Assembly (NCBI GenBank): GCA_947625015.1
Contig: CANQMR010000009.1
Coordinates: 1-64,000 of the forward strand
Origin: an uncultured Lachnospiraceae bacterium
Lineage (GTDB): Bacteria > Bacillota > Clostridia > Lachnospirales > Lachnospiraceae
Reading direction: 5' to 3'
Length of the DNA stretch: 64,000 nt
The notes under the pieces are model-generated. The model worked only from the letters and a program-made list of their open reading frames with translations, did not search any database and was not told the origin of the DNA. This document shows, one piece after another, positions 26,215 to 35,660 of the stretch (positions are counted from its first letter, which is position 1; the number at the start of each line of letters is the position of its first letter). Position numbers and translations under genes: made by a program.

Positions 26215-27117
26215 CTATCCCTTCACGCTTCCTGAGTAGGAAATACCTTCTACCAGATATTCTTCCCCATATAAAAAGATTAAAATCGTCGGCACCATAT
26301 AAATCGTTGCCACCGCAAACGCCAGTCCTACCTCGCCGGAATTAATCTGGGACAAAAAGACCGACAGCGGATGCTTATCCGCATCCGAAAGCATAATAAG
26401 CGGCTGCTCCACCATATTCCAGTAATCAATAAACACCAGAATGGCTACGGAAGCAATGGCTCCCTTACAGAGCGGAATACATATCCGGGTAAAAATCTGC
26501 CATTCATTCGCCCCGTCTAACTGCGCCGCCTCAATCAGGGAGGTAGGAATCCTCCGCATAAACTTCGTCAGCAGATACACGCTAAAGGGAGCAAAGAATC
26601 CGGGCAGCAAAATAGACCACCTGGTATCTAAGATATGCAGCCAGTCCGCCACCAGATAATTAGGCACCAGCGTTACCTGAAAGGGCATCAGCATAAGCGC
26701 CACATACAAAAAGAAGATTAATTCCCTGATTCTCCCCCGAAACCGGGTAAAACTGTAGGCCGCCCCTAAAGCAATCAATATCTGGAATATGACAATCGGC
26801 ACTGTGAGAATAACCGAATTCCAGAATTTAAGCAGATATTCCGGGCTTTTTAACAGCACTGTGGAATACTGGGAAAAATCCACCATATCCGGAATGAATT
26901 TCAGATTGACTGTCTCCGACACATAATCCGTATTCCGTTCCCCGTATTCCGGTTCCTTAAACTGATTGAAAATCACGCCGTAATTCGTGTTAATCTCTCC
27001 CTCCGACATAAAGGAATTGGCTATCGTCAGTATGGTCGGCAGCAAAAAGGAAACTGCAAAGACTAAAGCCACAAAGGTCAGGAGTATTTTCTTAAGGCGT
27101 CGCTTCCATTTTTTCAT
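26215..27117 (-). CDS. Carbohydrate ABC transporter permease (MalG/CUT1 type)
   Basis: 300 residues from the ATG at 27117, which overlaps the stop of the upstream permease gene (ATGA) and has GGAGG 4 bases upstream; the longer ORF start lacks this. Six hydrophobic segments are seen. The cytoplasmic EAA loop (SLIEAAQLDGANEWQIFTRICIPLCKGAIASVAI) that contacts the ATPase is intact. It forms a heterodimer with the preceding permease for sugar or oligosaccharide uptake. No ATPase gene is in the operon; CUT1 systems often share an MsmK-type ATPase encoded elsewhere. Confidence 0.92.
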   Translation of the reverse strand: MKKWKRRLKKILLTFVALVFAVSFLLPTILTIANSFMSEGEINTNYGVIFNQFKEPEYGERNTDYVSETVNLKFIPDMVDFSQYSTVLLKSPEYLLKFWNSVILTVPIVIFQILIALGAAYSFTRFRGRIRELIFFLYVALMLMPFQVTLVPNYLVADWLHILDTRWSILLPGFFAPFSVYLLTKFMRRIPTSLIEAAQLDGANEWQIFTRICIPLCKGAIASVAILVFIDYWNMVEQPLIMLSDADKHPLSVFLSQINSGEVGLAFAVATIYMVPTILIFLYGEEYLVEGISYSGSVKG

Positions 27118-28028
27118 GCTTCCTCCACATCCTTTCCGAAATGATCCTCCACAAAGAACAATATGCCGATGACAATGCACATGACGATGGCCATCAGGAT
27201 TGCCGCCGCCGACAATTTCTGATAATCTAAGGAATGGAACGTATTGTTCATAAAATGCTGTAACATATAAAGGGATTTGTATGGATAATCCCCGGCTAAC
27301 AGATAAAGCTCTCTAAATACCTTAAAGGAATTAATCAGAGACAGAATTGCCACAAACAGTATGGTGGAGGACAGATACCGAAGCTTGATGTACCAGAATT
27401 TCTGAAATTCCGTAGCGCTCTCTAAGGTGGCCACCTCTAAGATATCTCTTGGAATCGCATTCAGGGCCGCCATAAAAAGAATCATGTTATACCCCAGATT
27501 CTTCCACAAAAATAACACCACCACCACAATCTGGCTGTAATCGGATTTAAACCAGTCAATCGGCGCCATATTTAACTTCTGGATAAACTCATTAATCACG
27601 CCATGATAGTCGAACAGCACCTGCCAGATTAGCACAATGGAGGCTACCGGAACCATCATGGGACTTAAGAAAAAGGTTCGGAACTGGCTGCGCATGGGGA
27701 TATTCTGCTCCAAAAGCATTGCCATGACCAGAGATAAAATAACTGCCAGCGGAACGGCAACCAGAGAAAATGTTATCGTGTTCTTCACTGCCTGCTGAAA
27801 GGAGGAATTTTGTATAATGCTGATAAAATTATCAAGGAATACAAATTCCCGGTTAACCGGATTATCCACCACTGCATAAAAAATAATCACAAAAAAGGGG
27901 ACAATGAAGAAAAACAGCAGGCCCAGCAAGCTGGGCGATAAATAAAGCGCTGCATTTCTTCTGTCCTTTTTGCTCTTCTTTGGCTTCTTATATGCAATTC
28001 CGTCTTCGGTCACTGGCTGCTTTGACAT
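27114..28028 (-). CDS. Carbohydrate ABC transporter permease (MalF/UgpA type)
   Basis: 304 residues. A basic N-terminus (KKPKKSKKDRRNAALYLSPSLLGLLFFFIVPF) precedes six spans. The EAA loop (PRDILEVATLESATEFQKFWYIKLRYLSSTILFVAIL) is recognisable. It pairs with the next permease through ATGA-coupled translation and with the lipoprotein binding protein encoded 25 bases upstream. The substrate cannot be read; the beta-glucosidase gene upstream suggests beta-linked glucosides or cello-oligosaccharides, which is inference from context. Confidence 0.92.
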   Translation of the reverse strand: MSKQPVTEDGIAYKKPKKSKKDRRNAALYLSPSLLGLLFFFIVPFFVIIFYAVVDNPVNREFVFLDNFISIIQNSSFQQAVKNTITFSLVAVPLAVILSLVMAMLLEQNIPMRSQFRTFFLSPMMVPVASIVLIWQVLFDYHGVINEFIQKLNMAPIDWFKSDYSQIVVVVLFLWKNLGYNMILFMAALNAIPRDILEVATLESATEFQKFWYIKLRYLSSTILFVAILSLINSFKVFRELYLLAGDYPYKSLYMLQHFMNNTFHSLDYQKLSAAAILMAIVMCIVIGILFFVEDHFGKDVEEA

Positions 28029-28052
28029 ATCCCGTCCCCTTCTTCTCTCATA

Positions 28053-30548
28053 TTACCGATTCTCATTAACATAGGTAGATACCCTGTTCTGGATAATATC
28101 AACCACCTCATCTACACTCTTGTCTCCGGCAAAATAAGCCTTGGCCTCCTCCTGAATAATCTCCATAATCTTATTATCATAACCGCCCACTCTGTGGGTA
28201 CTGTTAATCAAATCGGTGAAAAGCTCCACCTCTTCCTGCGTATTAGGACCAACCTCTACCTCCCAGTCGTCATAGCTATAACCGCTGTCCACAGGCGTAA
28301 TCTCCTGTCCAAATTCATCTGTATAGGTCTCGGTCGTGGTATGGGCCTTAATCATCATATCAAAACAATCCTGACGGGTAGGCGTATTCCACCGTTCATT
28401 TACCGCCTGATATTTCTTGGTCATAAAGGTACGGACAAACTCCCACGCCACATCCTTGTACTCGGACTTGGCAGAGATACCAACCGGCGTTGTCATGTTG
28501 AAATAAGAGCCTTCTTTGTCCTTGTTGGGATAACCGATAAAAGTTATATCGCCGCCAAACATCTTTTTGTGCATCTGCAATTCATCTAAACTCATCCAGC
28601 CGTCACTTAACAGCACTTTTCCCTCCTGCACCATAGTCGGCAGGGAAGGCTCATTTTCATAATCCATATCCTCCTCGTCCACACCGGTATTGCAGTACTC
28701 CAAAATGGCTTTTACCTCCGGGCTGTCCAGACTACATTCTCCTGTCTGCCAGTCAACATAACCGGAAAGACCGGTTCCCAATAAATCATAGATCAATCTC
28801 TCTTTCGTGCTATAAGCAAAAGCCTGTACGGAATCGTCCTGCTCCTCCATTAATGCCAGAAATTCATCAAAGGTCCAGCCCTTCTCCGTCCCCAGTACCT
28901 TTGGACTTCCCCAAATGGTACTGATACCAAAACTCGGGCTCACATAATAAAGCTTGCCGTCAATCTTCATCGCCTCAAAAACAGCAGGAATCATATCGCT
29001 GGTATTTAACTCCTCATCCTTGTCATAATAAGGAATCAAGTCCTCTAAAATCCCCTTTGCGGCATATCGCTCCAAATCGCCTGTATCTGCATATATAATA
29101 TCCGGTATATTACCGGCTACAATATCTGCGTTCATCTTCGTCGCCGGATCTTCATTATCAGAGTAATCGATAAACTCTATCCGGTATTCCTTGTTGGTCT
29201 TATTAAATTCGATAGCCGCTGTCTTAATATTATCATCGATATAAATGCCGCCAAAAGTTATGGTCGTCTTATCTACCACCTGGGAAGGATCTACCTTTAC
29301 ATATTTGACCACGCTGGTCTTTCCCTGCGAATCCCAGACCTGCCCAATCATCTCGTCCTTATTAACAGGCACAATATCATAGGTATTCTGGGAAGAAATA
29401 TCTGACGCAACAAAGTCCAACAGTTTCGTCTCCTTTTTATCTGCCAGACTGTAACCATAGATACCCTTGTCGTCTGAATAATAGAAATCATAATCTGCAT
29501 TGCCATTCATCATTGCTTCCGGACTGGGAAAATACTGTATGCCCAGCTTGTAGCTGTCTCCCCACTTTTCTCCGTCAATATCTAAGACCTGTGCTTTGGT
29601 ACCCTCCTCATCACTGACTCCGCATATAATCTGTCCGTCTTTTGTCAAAGCAGCAGCCTCAATATATTTATCATTCTTAATCTCCTTTAAGGATTTGTAA
29701 TCCTCACTTAATACCTTAACCGCCTGCTCTGTAGTAATAATCACTCTGCCCTGCTGGTCCAGAAAAATCTTATTTATATACTCCTCGGTGCCGAAATTCA
29801 GAACTTTTGTCACATCTTCCCTTTGGAGCTCCTTGCCATCCGCATCTAACTTCGCCAGACTATATGTCTGCTTCTCGGTTTTTTCATCATAGCTGTTTAT
29901 CAAAATGACGATTTCCCCTGCATCATTTACCATAGGCGTATTAATCCAATCCTGCTCCCCCATCTCCGGCAGCGGAATTTCTTTCACGCCGGTTCCGTCC
30001 ACATTAGCCGTATACATTCTGGTAATAGAGGTGCCCTCTATCGTCTCTTCCTTCTCTTCTGACTCCCCGCCTTCTTCTGCGGAAGTATCTTCCCCGTCGA
30101 TGCCTTCCTCCGATGCATCTTCTTCCGACGCATCTTCTTTGCCTGCGTCTTCCTCTGATGTATCCTCTTCCGATGTATTCTCTTTGTCTGCGTCTTCCTC
30201 TGATGTATCTTCTTCCGATGTATCCTCTTTGTCTGCGTCTTCTCCCGTTGTTTCCTCGTCAGCAGCATCTTTTTCGGAGGAATCTTCCGCCTTTGTACCG
30301 GCTGAATCGCCTTCAATCCATTCATAGCTGGTAAAATAGAGCTTGTCGCCCTTAACCACAATCGTACTTATGTCTCCTTCTACGCCCTCCAAAGCAAAAT
30401 CACTGACGGCAAATGTTACATTCTTTACATCTGTTGTTTTCTTCTTACTGCTGTCTTTGCTGCCGCCCTTACCGCAGCCGGCTAAAGACATCATCATTAT
30501 TCCCGCTAACACAAATGCTGCTAACCGCTTTGCTTTTCTCATCTTCAT
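28053..30548 (-). CDS. Large lipoprotein solute-binding protein with N-terminal sensor-like half
   Basis: 831 residues from the ATG at 30548 (GAGAGGAAACAGG upstream); the 27-codon extension in the ORF track is unlikely. A lipobox (MMMSLAGC) anchors it to the membrane. Next come about 65 residues of acidic 15-residue repeats (EEDTSEEDADKEN), then a region of about 330 residues with beta-propeller-like strands (VKVLSEDYKSLKEI, VLDIDGEKWGDSYKLG), then a CUT1-type extracellular solute-binding domain (IEFNKTNKEYRIEFIDYSD, DIVAGNIPDIIYADTG). It is roughly twice the length of a normal sugar-binding lipoprotein. Confidence 0.85.
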   Translation of the reverse strand: MKMRKAKRLAAFVLAGIMMMSLAGCGKGGSKDSSKKKTTDVKNVTFAVSDFALEGVEGDISTIVVKGDKLYFTSYEWIEGDSAGTKAEDSSEKDAADEETTGEDADKEDTSEEDTSEEDADKENTSEEDTSEEDAGKEDASEEDASEEGIDGEDTSAEEGGESEEKEETIEGTSITRMYTANVDGTGVKEIPLPEMGEQDWINTPMVNDAGEIVILINSYDEKTEKQTYSLAKLDADGKELQREDVTKVLNFGTEEYINKIFLDQQGRVIITTEQAVKVLSEDYKSLKEIKNDKYIEAAALTKDGQIICGVSDEEGTKAQVLDIDGEKWGDSYKLGIQYFPSPEAMMNGNADYDFYYSDDKGIYGYSLADKKETKLLDFVASDISSQNTYDIVPVNKDEMIGQVWDSQGKTSVVKYVKVDPSQVVDKTTITFGGIYIDDNIKTAAIEFNKTNKEYRIEFIDYSDNEDPATKMNADIVAGNIPDIIYADTGDLERYAAKGILEDLIPYYDKDEELNTSDMIPAVFEAMKIDGKLYYVSPSFGISTIWGSPKVLGTEKGWTFDEFLALMEEQDDSVQAFAYSTKERLIYDLLGTGLSGYVDWQTGECSLDSPEVKAILEYCNTGVDEEDMDYENEPSLPTMVQEGKVLLSDGWMSLDELQMHKKMFGGDITFIGYPNKDKEGSYFNMTTPVGISAKSEYKDVAWEFVRTFMTKKYQAVNERWNTPTRQDCFDMMIKAHTTTETYTDEFGQEITPVDSGYSYDDWEVEVGPNTQEEVELFTDLINSTHRVGGYDNKIMEIIQEEAKAYFAGDKSVDEVVDIIQNRVSTYVNENR
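30103..30237. repeat. Tandem 45-bp repeats coding an acidic linker
   Basis: Two well-preserved 45-base units start at 30148 and 30193, with a more diverged unit before them. Each encodes 15 residues of the pattern ADKENTSEEDTSEED inside the binding-protein gene. Being a multiple of three, copy changes would only alter linker length. Confidence 0.8.
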
Positions 30549-30727
30549 CCTGTTTCCTCTCTTTCTTCCTGTTCGTTCAGCGCCCGAAAACCTTCCTTCC
30601 GTAAAGAGGCTTTCGCAAACACAATGCACATCCCCCTGTTTCCTCTTCAGTATACCACGTGAAAAAATAAGAATCTATAAAATAGCCGATTTTTAAGAAA
30701 ATCGTCAGAATTGCTTATAAAAGAAAA

Positions 30728-30764
30728 AAGCCCTGCCACACCTTATTTGCAGGACTTTTTCCCT
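30728..30764 (-). terminator. Terminator of the beta-glucosidase gene
   Basis: On the minus strand AGTCCTGC pairs with GCAGGGCT across a 14-base loop, followed by TTTTTTCTTTT. It lies just past the GH1 stop codon and separates it from the transporter operon. Confidence 0.8.
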
Positions 30765-30774
30765 TAATTTAAGT

Positions 30775-32130
30775 TTATATCGAAAGTAAATTTTCCCCGT
30801 TGCTGGCAATCACATCCCGATACCAGTATGCGGAATCTTTGATAATCCGCTGGTGCGTGCGATAGTCGATATACACCAGCCCAAACCGCTGGGTATACCC
30901 TTCCGCCCATTCATAGTTATCCATTAATGTCCAGTGGAGATATCCCATAAGCGGGATTCCCTCGTCAGCCGCCCGCATAAACTCTCTTAGATACCTGTGT
31001 GTGTAGTCAATGCGGTAGGTGTCATGCACCTTGCCGTCTAAGCATACCCAGTCATGCTCGGCCATGCCATTTTCACTAATCATAATCGGCTTGCCATATC
31101 TCTCGTACAAAAATCTGGCGGACCAGTACATTACCTCCGGCGCCATCGGCCAGCCGATATGCGTCTCCGGACTTCCCTGATAGCGGTTCTCCGGATATCC
31201 CTCTCCGGGCTTATCCCCCTGGGAATAATAAATGTTGGTGGCATAAAAATCCAAAGGCTCCGTTACCAGCTCCCATTCCTCTTTTGTAAATTCTGGAACC
31301 CTGTCCCCGAAATCGTCATAGAGCTCCTTCGGATAATGCCCCAAAAATACCGGATCGGACCAGTAGCTTAAGCTGAAGGAAAATCCCTCGCCCATGGTCG
31401 AAAAGGTCTTTTTCTTTGCCTCGGCAATAGCCGCTTCGCTGTTGCCCTTCGGGATATAAGAGGGACCAATCGGGGCAAAAGCAATCTTCGGCTCCTTTTT
31501 CGCATGCTGCCGGATATATCTTGCCGCCTTCCCATGGGATAAGAGCACATTTTTCCCCATTTCTAAAATGTCGCCGGACTGGGCGTGCTCAAAGGGGGCG
31601 TGGCCGCCGTTCCAATAGCCGCAGCCCAATATGCACTGGGGTTCGTTAATGGTAATCCAGTACTGCACCCGGTCAGACAGGGCGTCCACCACCAGCTTTG
31701 TATATTCCAAAAACCATTCGGAGGACTCACTGTTTAACCATGCCCCTTTTTTGTGCAGCGCATAAGGATAATCCCAGTGATACAGGGTGACAATGGGCTC
31801 GATTCCGTTCGCAATCAGCTTATCCACCAGCTCTGAATAAAACTGAATACCCTTTTCATTGACCTTACCGGTTCCCTCCGGCAAAATTCTGGTCCAGCTC
31901 ACCGAAAAACGGTACGCCTTAAGACCGATTTCCTTCATAATGGCTATGTCCTCGTCCACCCGGTGATAGTGGTCGCTGGCTGTCTTTCCCGTCTCGTTAT
32001 AGCGGGTAGTGCCATGAACGCCCCCATACACATCCCAGATGCTCAACCCTCTGCCGTCCTCATTATACGCCCCTTCTACCTGGTATGCCGCCGTAGCCGC
32101 GCCCCAGATAAAATCTTTGTCAAATCCCAT
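30775..32130 (-). CDS. GH1 family beta-glucosidase (or 6-phospho-beta-glucosidase)
   Basis: 451 residues, full length. The GH1 signatures are DFIWGAATAAYQVEGAYNEDGRG at the N-terminus, the acid/base Glu in YWITINEPQ (about 162), and the nucleophile Glu in PIMISENGMAEHD (about 352). The C-terminal DNYEWAEGYTQRFGLVYIDY fits beta-glucosidases acting on unphosphorylated sugars, in which W-E contacts the glucose 4- and 6-hydroxyls; 6-phospho-enzymes usually carry S-K-Y residues there. No signal peptide is present, so it acts on imported beta-glucosides. It is transcribed separately but adjacent to the sugar transporter operon. Confidence 0.92.
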   Translation of the reverse strand: MGFDKDFIWGAATAAYQVEGAYNEDGRGLSIWDVYGGVHGTTRYNETGKTASDHYHRVDEDIAIMKEIGLKAYRFSVSWTRILPEGTGKVNEKGIQFYSELVDKLIANGIEPIVTLYHWDYPYALHKKGAWLNSESSEWFLEYTKLVVDALSDRVQYWITINEPQCILGCGYWNGGHAPFEHAQSGDILEMGKNVLLSHGKAARYIRQHAKKEPKIAFAPIGPSYIPKGNSEAAIAEAKKKTFSTMGEGFSFSLSYWSDPVFLGHYPKELYDDFGDRVPEFTKEEWELVTEPLDFYATNIYYSQGDKPGEGYPENRYQGSPETHIGWPMAPEVMYWSARFLYERYGKPIMISENGMAEHDWVCLDGKVHDTYRIDYTHRYLREFMRAADEGIPLMGYLHWTLMDNYEWAEGYTQRFGLVYIDYRTHQRIIKDSAYWYRDVIASNGENLLSI

Positions 32131-32217
32131 ATCTGCACCTCCTGATTCCAGCCGCCTTCAAAAATCTCCGGCTCCATTTTCTCCGAACCCTTTTTTGTGC
32201 GCTGTATTTTTATCTTC

Positions 32218-32246
32218 ATCATATTAAAACTTCGGCAAAATGTAAA
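32218..32246 (-). promoter_or_regulatory. Sigma-A promoter of the GH1 gene
   Basis: On the minus strand TTTACA and TATGAT are separated by exactly 17 bases, about 88 bases upstream of the start codon. Both hexamers are 5 of 6 to consensus. Confidence 0.7.
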
Positions 32247-32299
32247 TATATTTTTTTCCTATATCATATACTGTATGGAACTTTTTATTCGGAGTCCCT

Positions 32300-34276
32300 A
32301 TGAAAATTCTTTCTGTTTTACATAAACCTCTTTCCGAAAACCCGAAAAAATCTATTCTTTCCGGCTGTTTCTTCCTCCTGCTTTTCGCTGCGCTTATCGC
32401 GCCGGTCTTCGTCTGCCGGCAGGAAAACGGGCAAGGCGCTCCTTCCTCTGCGGTTGCCTATCATACCGCCCTTTTAGAAACCATGCAGAAGGCGGAAAGC
32501 TTTGACGAGCTGACAAATACCCTGTTTTGCTATGAGGCCTCCTCTGACTCCGTCACTACCGCCTATCTTTTGACAAAACCGGAGCAATACCGGATTCCCC
32601 GGTTAGAACCCCGCCTTACCTCCTTTTCCTACAATCAGTATATAAAATCTGCCGACAGCCGGACCAACCAGAAAACGCTTTCTCTCATGTCGGACTGTCT
32701 GCGCCGCTTTTCCCAAAAATCCCTGACCGATAATCAACAGATTACCTGTTCCCTCCTGCAAAAGCATTTAGAATTAAACGCCGCCCTTGCGGATTACCCC
32801 TTTTACGAGGAGCTTTTAGGCGGTTCCTCCGGTATTCAGGCAAATCTGCCGGTCACCTTAGGTGAGTACCCCCTGCGGACGGAACAGGATATCAAAACCT
32901 ATCTGCGCCTGTTAAAACAGGTTCCGGACTATTTCGAGGATGCAATCAAATACGAAGACAGGCGGGCCGCGCTGCTTACCCCCGCGCCGGACTTTCTCCG
33001 GATTTCCGCAACAGAAAAGCTAAAGACGCTGTTAGCGGGCTTCAAACAGGGGGACAACAGCTTTATCGATACCTTTAACGAGCGGATTTCGAGACTGGCA
33101 GGCCTTTCCAAAAGAAAACAGGCCCGGTATAAAAAACAAAATGAAACCTATGTAAATGAGTATGTGATTCCCGCCTATGAATCCCTTTATTCCTACTTAA
33201 AAGCGGCCTCCTCCGAAACAAGCAATGATGGTTCTGCAAAAAAGAACGCTTCTCGTTCTTCCGAACCCCGCGCAGAAAAAAATCCTCTCCGTTCTCTCAA
33301 ATCCTGCATGGAGGAGGATACGCCTTACGGCCTTGCCGCCCTGCCAAACGGGAAGGAATATTATTCTCTGCTGGTAAAGAGCGCTACCGGCTCCTACCGC
33401 CCGCTTACAGAACTAATTTCCATGGTGGACGGAGCCTATAAAGAAGCGGTAGGCAATGTGCTGAACATCGCCCTTACCGACCAGAAAGCCTATCTATATT
33501 ATTGTGAAAATTCCCCGGAAAGCCATTACCAGTCCCCGGAGGGAATCTTAGAGGCCCTGTCTTTGATGATTCGGGAGGATTATCCCCTGTTAAAAGAGGC
33601 TCCTTCCTATGAGACAAAGACCGTTTCGGAAAGCCTCGCCGCCTCCCAGAGTCCGGCCTTTTATATGATTCCCGCCTTCGACGACTGCCGGAACAATACC
33701 ATTTATATCAATCCGCTGTATACCAGTGAAGAAAACGGAAACCTTTTTACCACCCTTGCCCATGAAGGCTTTCCCGGACACCTGTACCAGACAGTATATT
33801 TTAACCAGATGGAACCGGACTGTATCAGACAGGTTTTGAACTATCCCGGCTATGTGGAGGGCTGGGCCACCTATGCAGAAATCAACGCCTATACATTTTT
33901 AGACTATCCCTTAGAGGGAATTTCCCTTTGCCGTCTTTATCAGGCTGACAGCATCATCAACTTAGCCTTAAGCGCCCGCATTGACTTAGGCGTAAACTAT
34001 GAGGGCTGGACTTTAACCGACACCCGGAAATTTTTTGAGGACAACGGGTTTAACAGCTACTACGCCGAAGACGTCTATTCCTATGTGGTGGAAGCCCCGG
34101 CGAATTATTTAAGCTATTTTATCGGTTATCTGGAAATCATGGATTTAAAAAACGCTTACCAAAACCAGGAAATGGAAAATTACTCAGAAAAGAAATTCCA
34201 CCAAAGGCTTTTGGAGATTGGCCCAGCAGACTTTGAAACCATACGAAAATGTATGCTGGTAAATCCCGGTGACTGA
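32300..34276 (+). CDS. DUF885 family protein (predicted secreted or anchored metallopeptidase)
   Basis: 658 residues. A membrane anchor or signal at about 18-36 follows a short basic N-terminus. The C-terminal half carries the DUF885 hallmark TLAHEGFPGHLYQTVYF (about residue 490), an HExxxxH variant of a zinc-binding helix, with GYVEGWATYAEI and ARIDLGVNYEGWT downstream. These features suggest a gluzincin-like peptidase on the outer face, but no substrate is known to me. A Ser/Asn/Lys-rich insert at about 310-335 looks like a flexible linker. CGGAG precedes the ATG. It is monocistronic, with a terminator downstream. Confidence 0.8.
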   Translation: MKILSVLHKPLSENPKKSILSGCFFLLLFAALIAPVFVCRQENGQGAPSSAVAYHTALLETMQKAESFDELTNTLFCYEASSDSVTTAYLLTKPEQYRIPRLEPRLTSFSYNQYIKSADSRTNQKTLSLMSDCLRRFSQKSLTDNQQITCSLLQKHLELNAALADYPFYEELLGGSSGIQANLPVTLGEYPLRTEQDIKTYLRLLKQVPDYFEDAIKYEDRRAALLTPAPDFLRISATEKLKTLLAGFKQGDNSFIDTFNERISRLAGLSKRKQARYKKQNETYVNEYVIPAYESLYSYLKAASSETSNDGSAKKNASRSSEPRAEKNPLRSLKSCMEEDTPYGLAALPNGKEYYSLLVKSATGSYRPLTELISMVDGAYKEAVGNVLNIALTDQKAYLYYCENSPESHYQSPEGILEALSLMIREDYPLLKEAPSYETKTVSESLAASQSPAFYMIPAFDDCRNNTIYINPLYTSEENGNLFTTLAHEGFPGHLYQTVYFNQMEPDCIRQVLNYPGYVEGWATYAEINAYTFLDYPLEGISLCRLYQADSIINLALSARIDLGVNYEGWTLTDTRKFFEDNGFNSYYAEDVYSYVVEAPANYLSYFIGYLEIMDLKNAYQNQEMENYSEKKFHQRLLEIGPADFETIRKCMLVNPGD

Positions 34277-34333
34277 CAATCATTTGTAAATTTGCGGCAT
34301 TTGTGATAATATAATTTACAGTTTCAACAAAAC

Positions 34334-34368
34334 CGGCCTCTCCTGTATGTAACAGGAGGGGAATTTTT
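34334..34368 (+). terminator. Terminator after the DUF885 gene
   Basis: CCTCTCCTGT pairs with ACAGGAGGGG across a 5-base loop, followed by AATTTTTAT. It lies 60 bases past the stop codon and just upstream of the permease start. Confidence 0.75.
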
Positions 34369-34391
34369 ATCTTAAATACAGGAGTTTCCAA

Positions 34392-35495
34392 ATGAAAAAA
34401 TTACTTTCCTTTATAAAAAAAGAAACGGTGCTTACCATTGCTTTCCTTTTAGCAGTTATCTCTTCTTTTATCATAACCCCAGACCGGGAATATATCTCGT
34501 ACATTGACTGGGACACCCTTTTGCTGTTGTACAGCCTTATGGCGGTTATGGCCGGCTTACAGCACTTAGGCGCATTCCGGCTGATTGGCAGCCGCCTGCT
34601 TTCCAAAATCCATAACACAAGGCAGATGGTTTTCATTCTTGTTTTCCTGCCCTTTTTCTTTGGTATGCTCATAACAAATGACGTGGCGTTAATTACCTTT
34701 GTTCCCTTCGGCATCGTTGTCTTAAAAATGTCTGACCGGGAAAATCTTGTGGTTCCCTTAGTCGTCCTGCAAACCATTGCCGCTAATATGGGAAGTATGC
34801 TGACGCCTATGGGAAATCCGCAAAACCTGTATCTCTATGCTCAGTCCGGCATTTCGGTTTCGGCTTTTATCCTTCTTATGGCGCCCTATGTCCTTTTGGC
34901 CGGGCTTTGCTTACTGGCGGCTTCCTTCTTTATTAAAAAGGAATCCATGGAAGGCCTATCCCCGAATCAGCAATCCGATGAACCTTTCAACCACAAGCTT
35001 TGCATCTGCTATATTTTGGGATTTTTTATCTGCATATTATGTGTTGTCCGGGTACTCCCCCCTGTGGCGGCGGCAGTTATCATGACGATCTTCTTATTAA
35101 TAAAGGATAGAGCAATCCTTCAACGGATTGACTATTCCCTGCTTGGCACCTTTCTTTTTTTCTTTATCTTTATTGGAAATATGGGAAGAATGGAGCAATT
35201 CTGCGGTTTTCTGGAAAACATTCTGACCGGGCGGGAACAGCTTGTCACCATTCTCGCCAGCCAGATTATCAGCAATGTTCCCGCTGCCCTGCTGCTGTCC
35301 GGGTTCACCCACAACTGGAAGGCCTTAATTGTCGGCACCAACTTAGGCGGCCTCGGCACCTTAATCGCCTCCATGGCAAGCCTCATTTCCTATAAGCAGG
35401 TGGCGGCTAATTATCCGGAACAAAGAGGAAAATATCTCGCCCTGTTTACCCTTGCCAATTTTCTGATGTTAGGTATCCTTCTGCTGGTTTTGTAA
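34392..35495 (+). CDS. SLC13/ArsB-CitM-type anion permease
   Basis: 367 residues with about ten membrane spans. The ion-transporter superfamily signature is seen twice: FFFGMLITNDVALITFVPFGIVVL in the first half and IISNVPAALLLSGFTHNWKALIVGTNLGGLGTLIASMASLISY in the second, the inverted-repeat loops of the DASS/ArsB fold. MLTPMGNPQNLYLY matches the N-P anion-site motif. The likely substrates are di- or tricarboxylates or another anion, which cannot be resolved. It is somewhat short compared with the 400-450 residues of the family. CAGGAG precedes the ATG closely. Confidence 0.85.
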   Translation: MKKLLSFIKKETVLTIAFLLAVISSFIITPDREYISYIDWDTLLLLYSLMAVMAGLQHLGAFRLIGSRLLSKIHNTRQMVFILVFLPFFFGMLITNDVALITFVPFGIVVLKMSDRENLVVPLVVLQTIAANMGSMLTPMGNPQNLYLYAQSGISVSAFILLMAPYVLLAGLCLLAASFFIKKESMEGLSPNQQSDEPFNHKLCICYILGFFICILCVVRVLPPVAAAVIMTIFLLIKDRAILQRIDYSLLGTFLFFFIFIGNMGRMEQFCGFLENILTGREQLVTILASQIISNVPAALLLSGFTHNWKALIVGTNLGGLGTLIASMASLISYKQVAANYPEQRGKYLALFTLANFLMLGILLLVL

Positions 35496-35512
35496 GTGCG
35501 TTCCCACATCTT

Positions 35513-35624
35513 GTGTATACAATTTTGCACTTCTGCCAAATGCTGATTTTTCCTTATCTTTTTACATTTTTCTCTTTTTTAAATTGTCTGATTTTGTACT
35601 AAAAAAAGTACAAAAATCGGACAA
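35513..35624 (+). promoter_or_regulatory. Palindromes upstream of the pyruvate formate-lyase promoter
   Basis: A 20-bp imperfect palindrome (AAATTGTCTGATTTTGTAC and GTACAAAAATCGGACAAATTT around TAAAAAAA) ends 7 bases before the -35 box. A GTGTATACAA motif at 35513 recurs at 35637 inside the promoter spacer. Both look like transcription-factor sites; the TGTATAC half-palindrome recalls GntR-type operators, but the factor is unknown. The palindrome could also act as the terminator of the permease gene. Confidence 0.55.
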
Positions 35625-35631
35625 ATTTTCG

Positions 35632-35660
35632 TTGACGTGTATACAATATAAACTTATAAT
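35632..35660 (+). promoter_or_regulatory. Strong sigma-A promoter of the split pyruvate formate-lyase operon
   Basis: TTGACG, a 17-base spacer and a perfect TATAAT. The leader of about 70 bases carries GAATTTCACC and GGTGAATTTC, a further inverted repeat, and a strong AAGGAGG before the ATG at 35737. Confidence 0.88.

Noticed and set aside
29905-30327. 140-residue Ser-rich plus-strand ORF with repeats
   Set aside because: It is the complement of the acidic repeat linker in the binding-protein gene; the repeats are explained by that gene.
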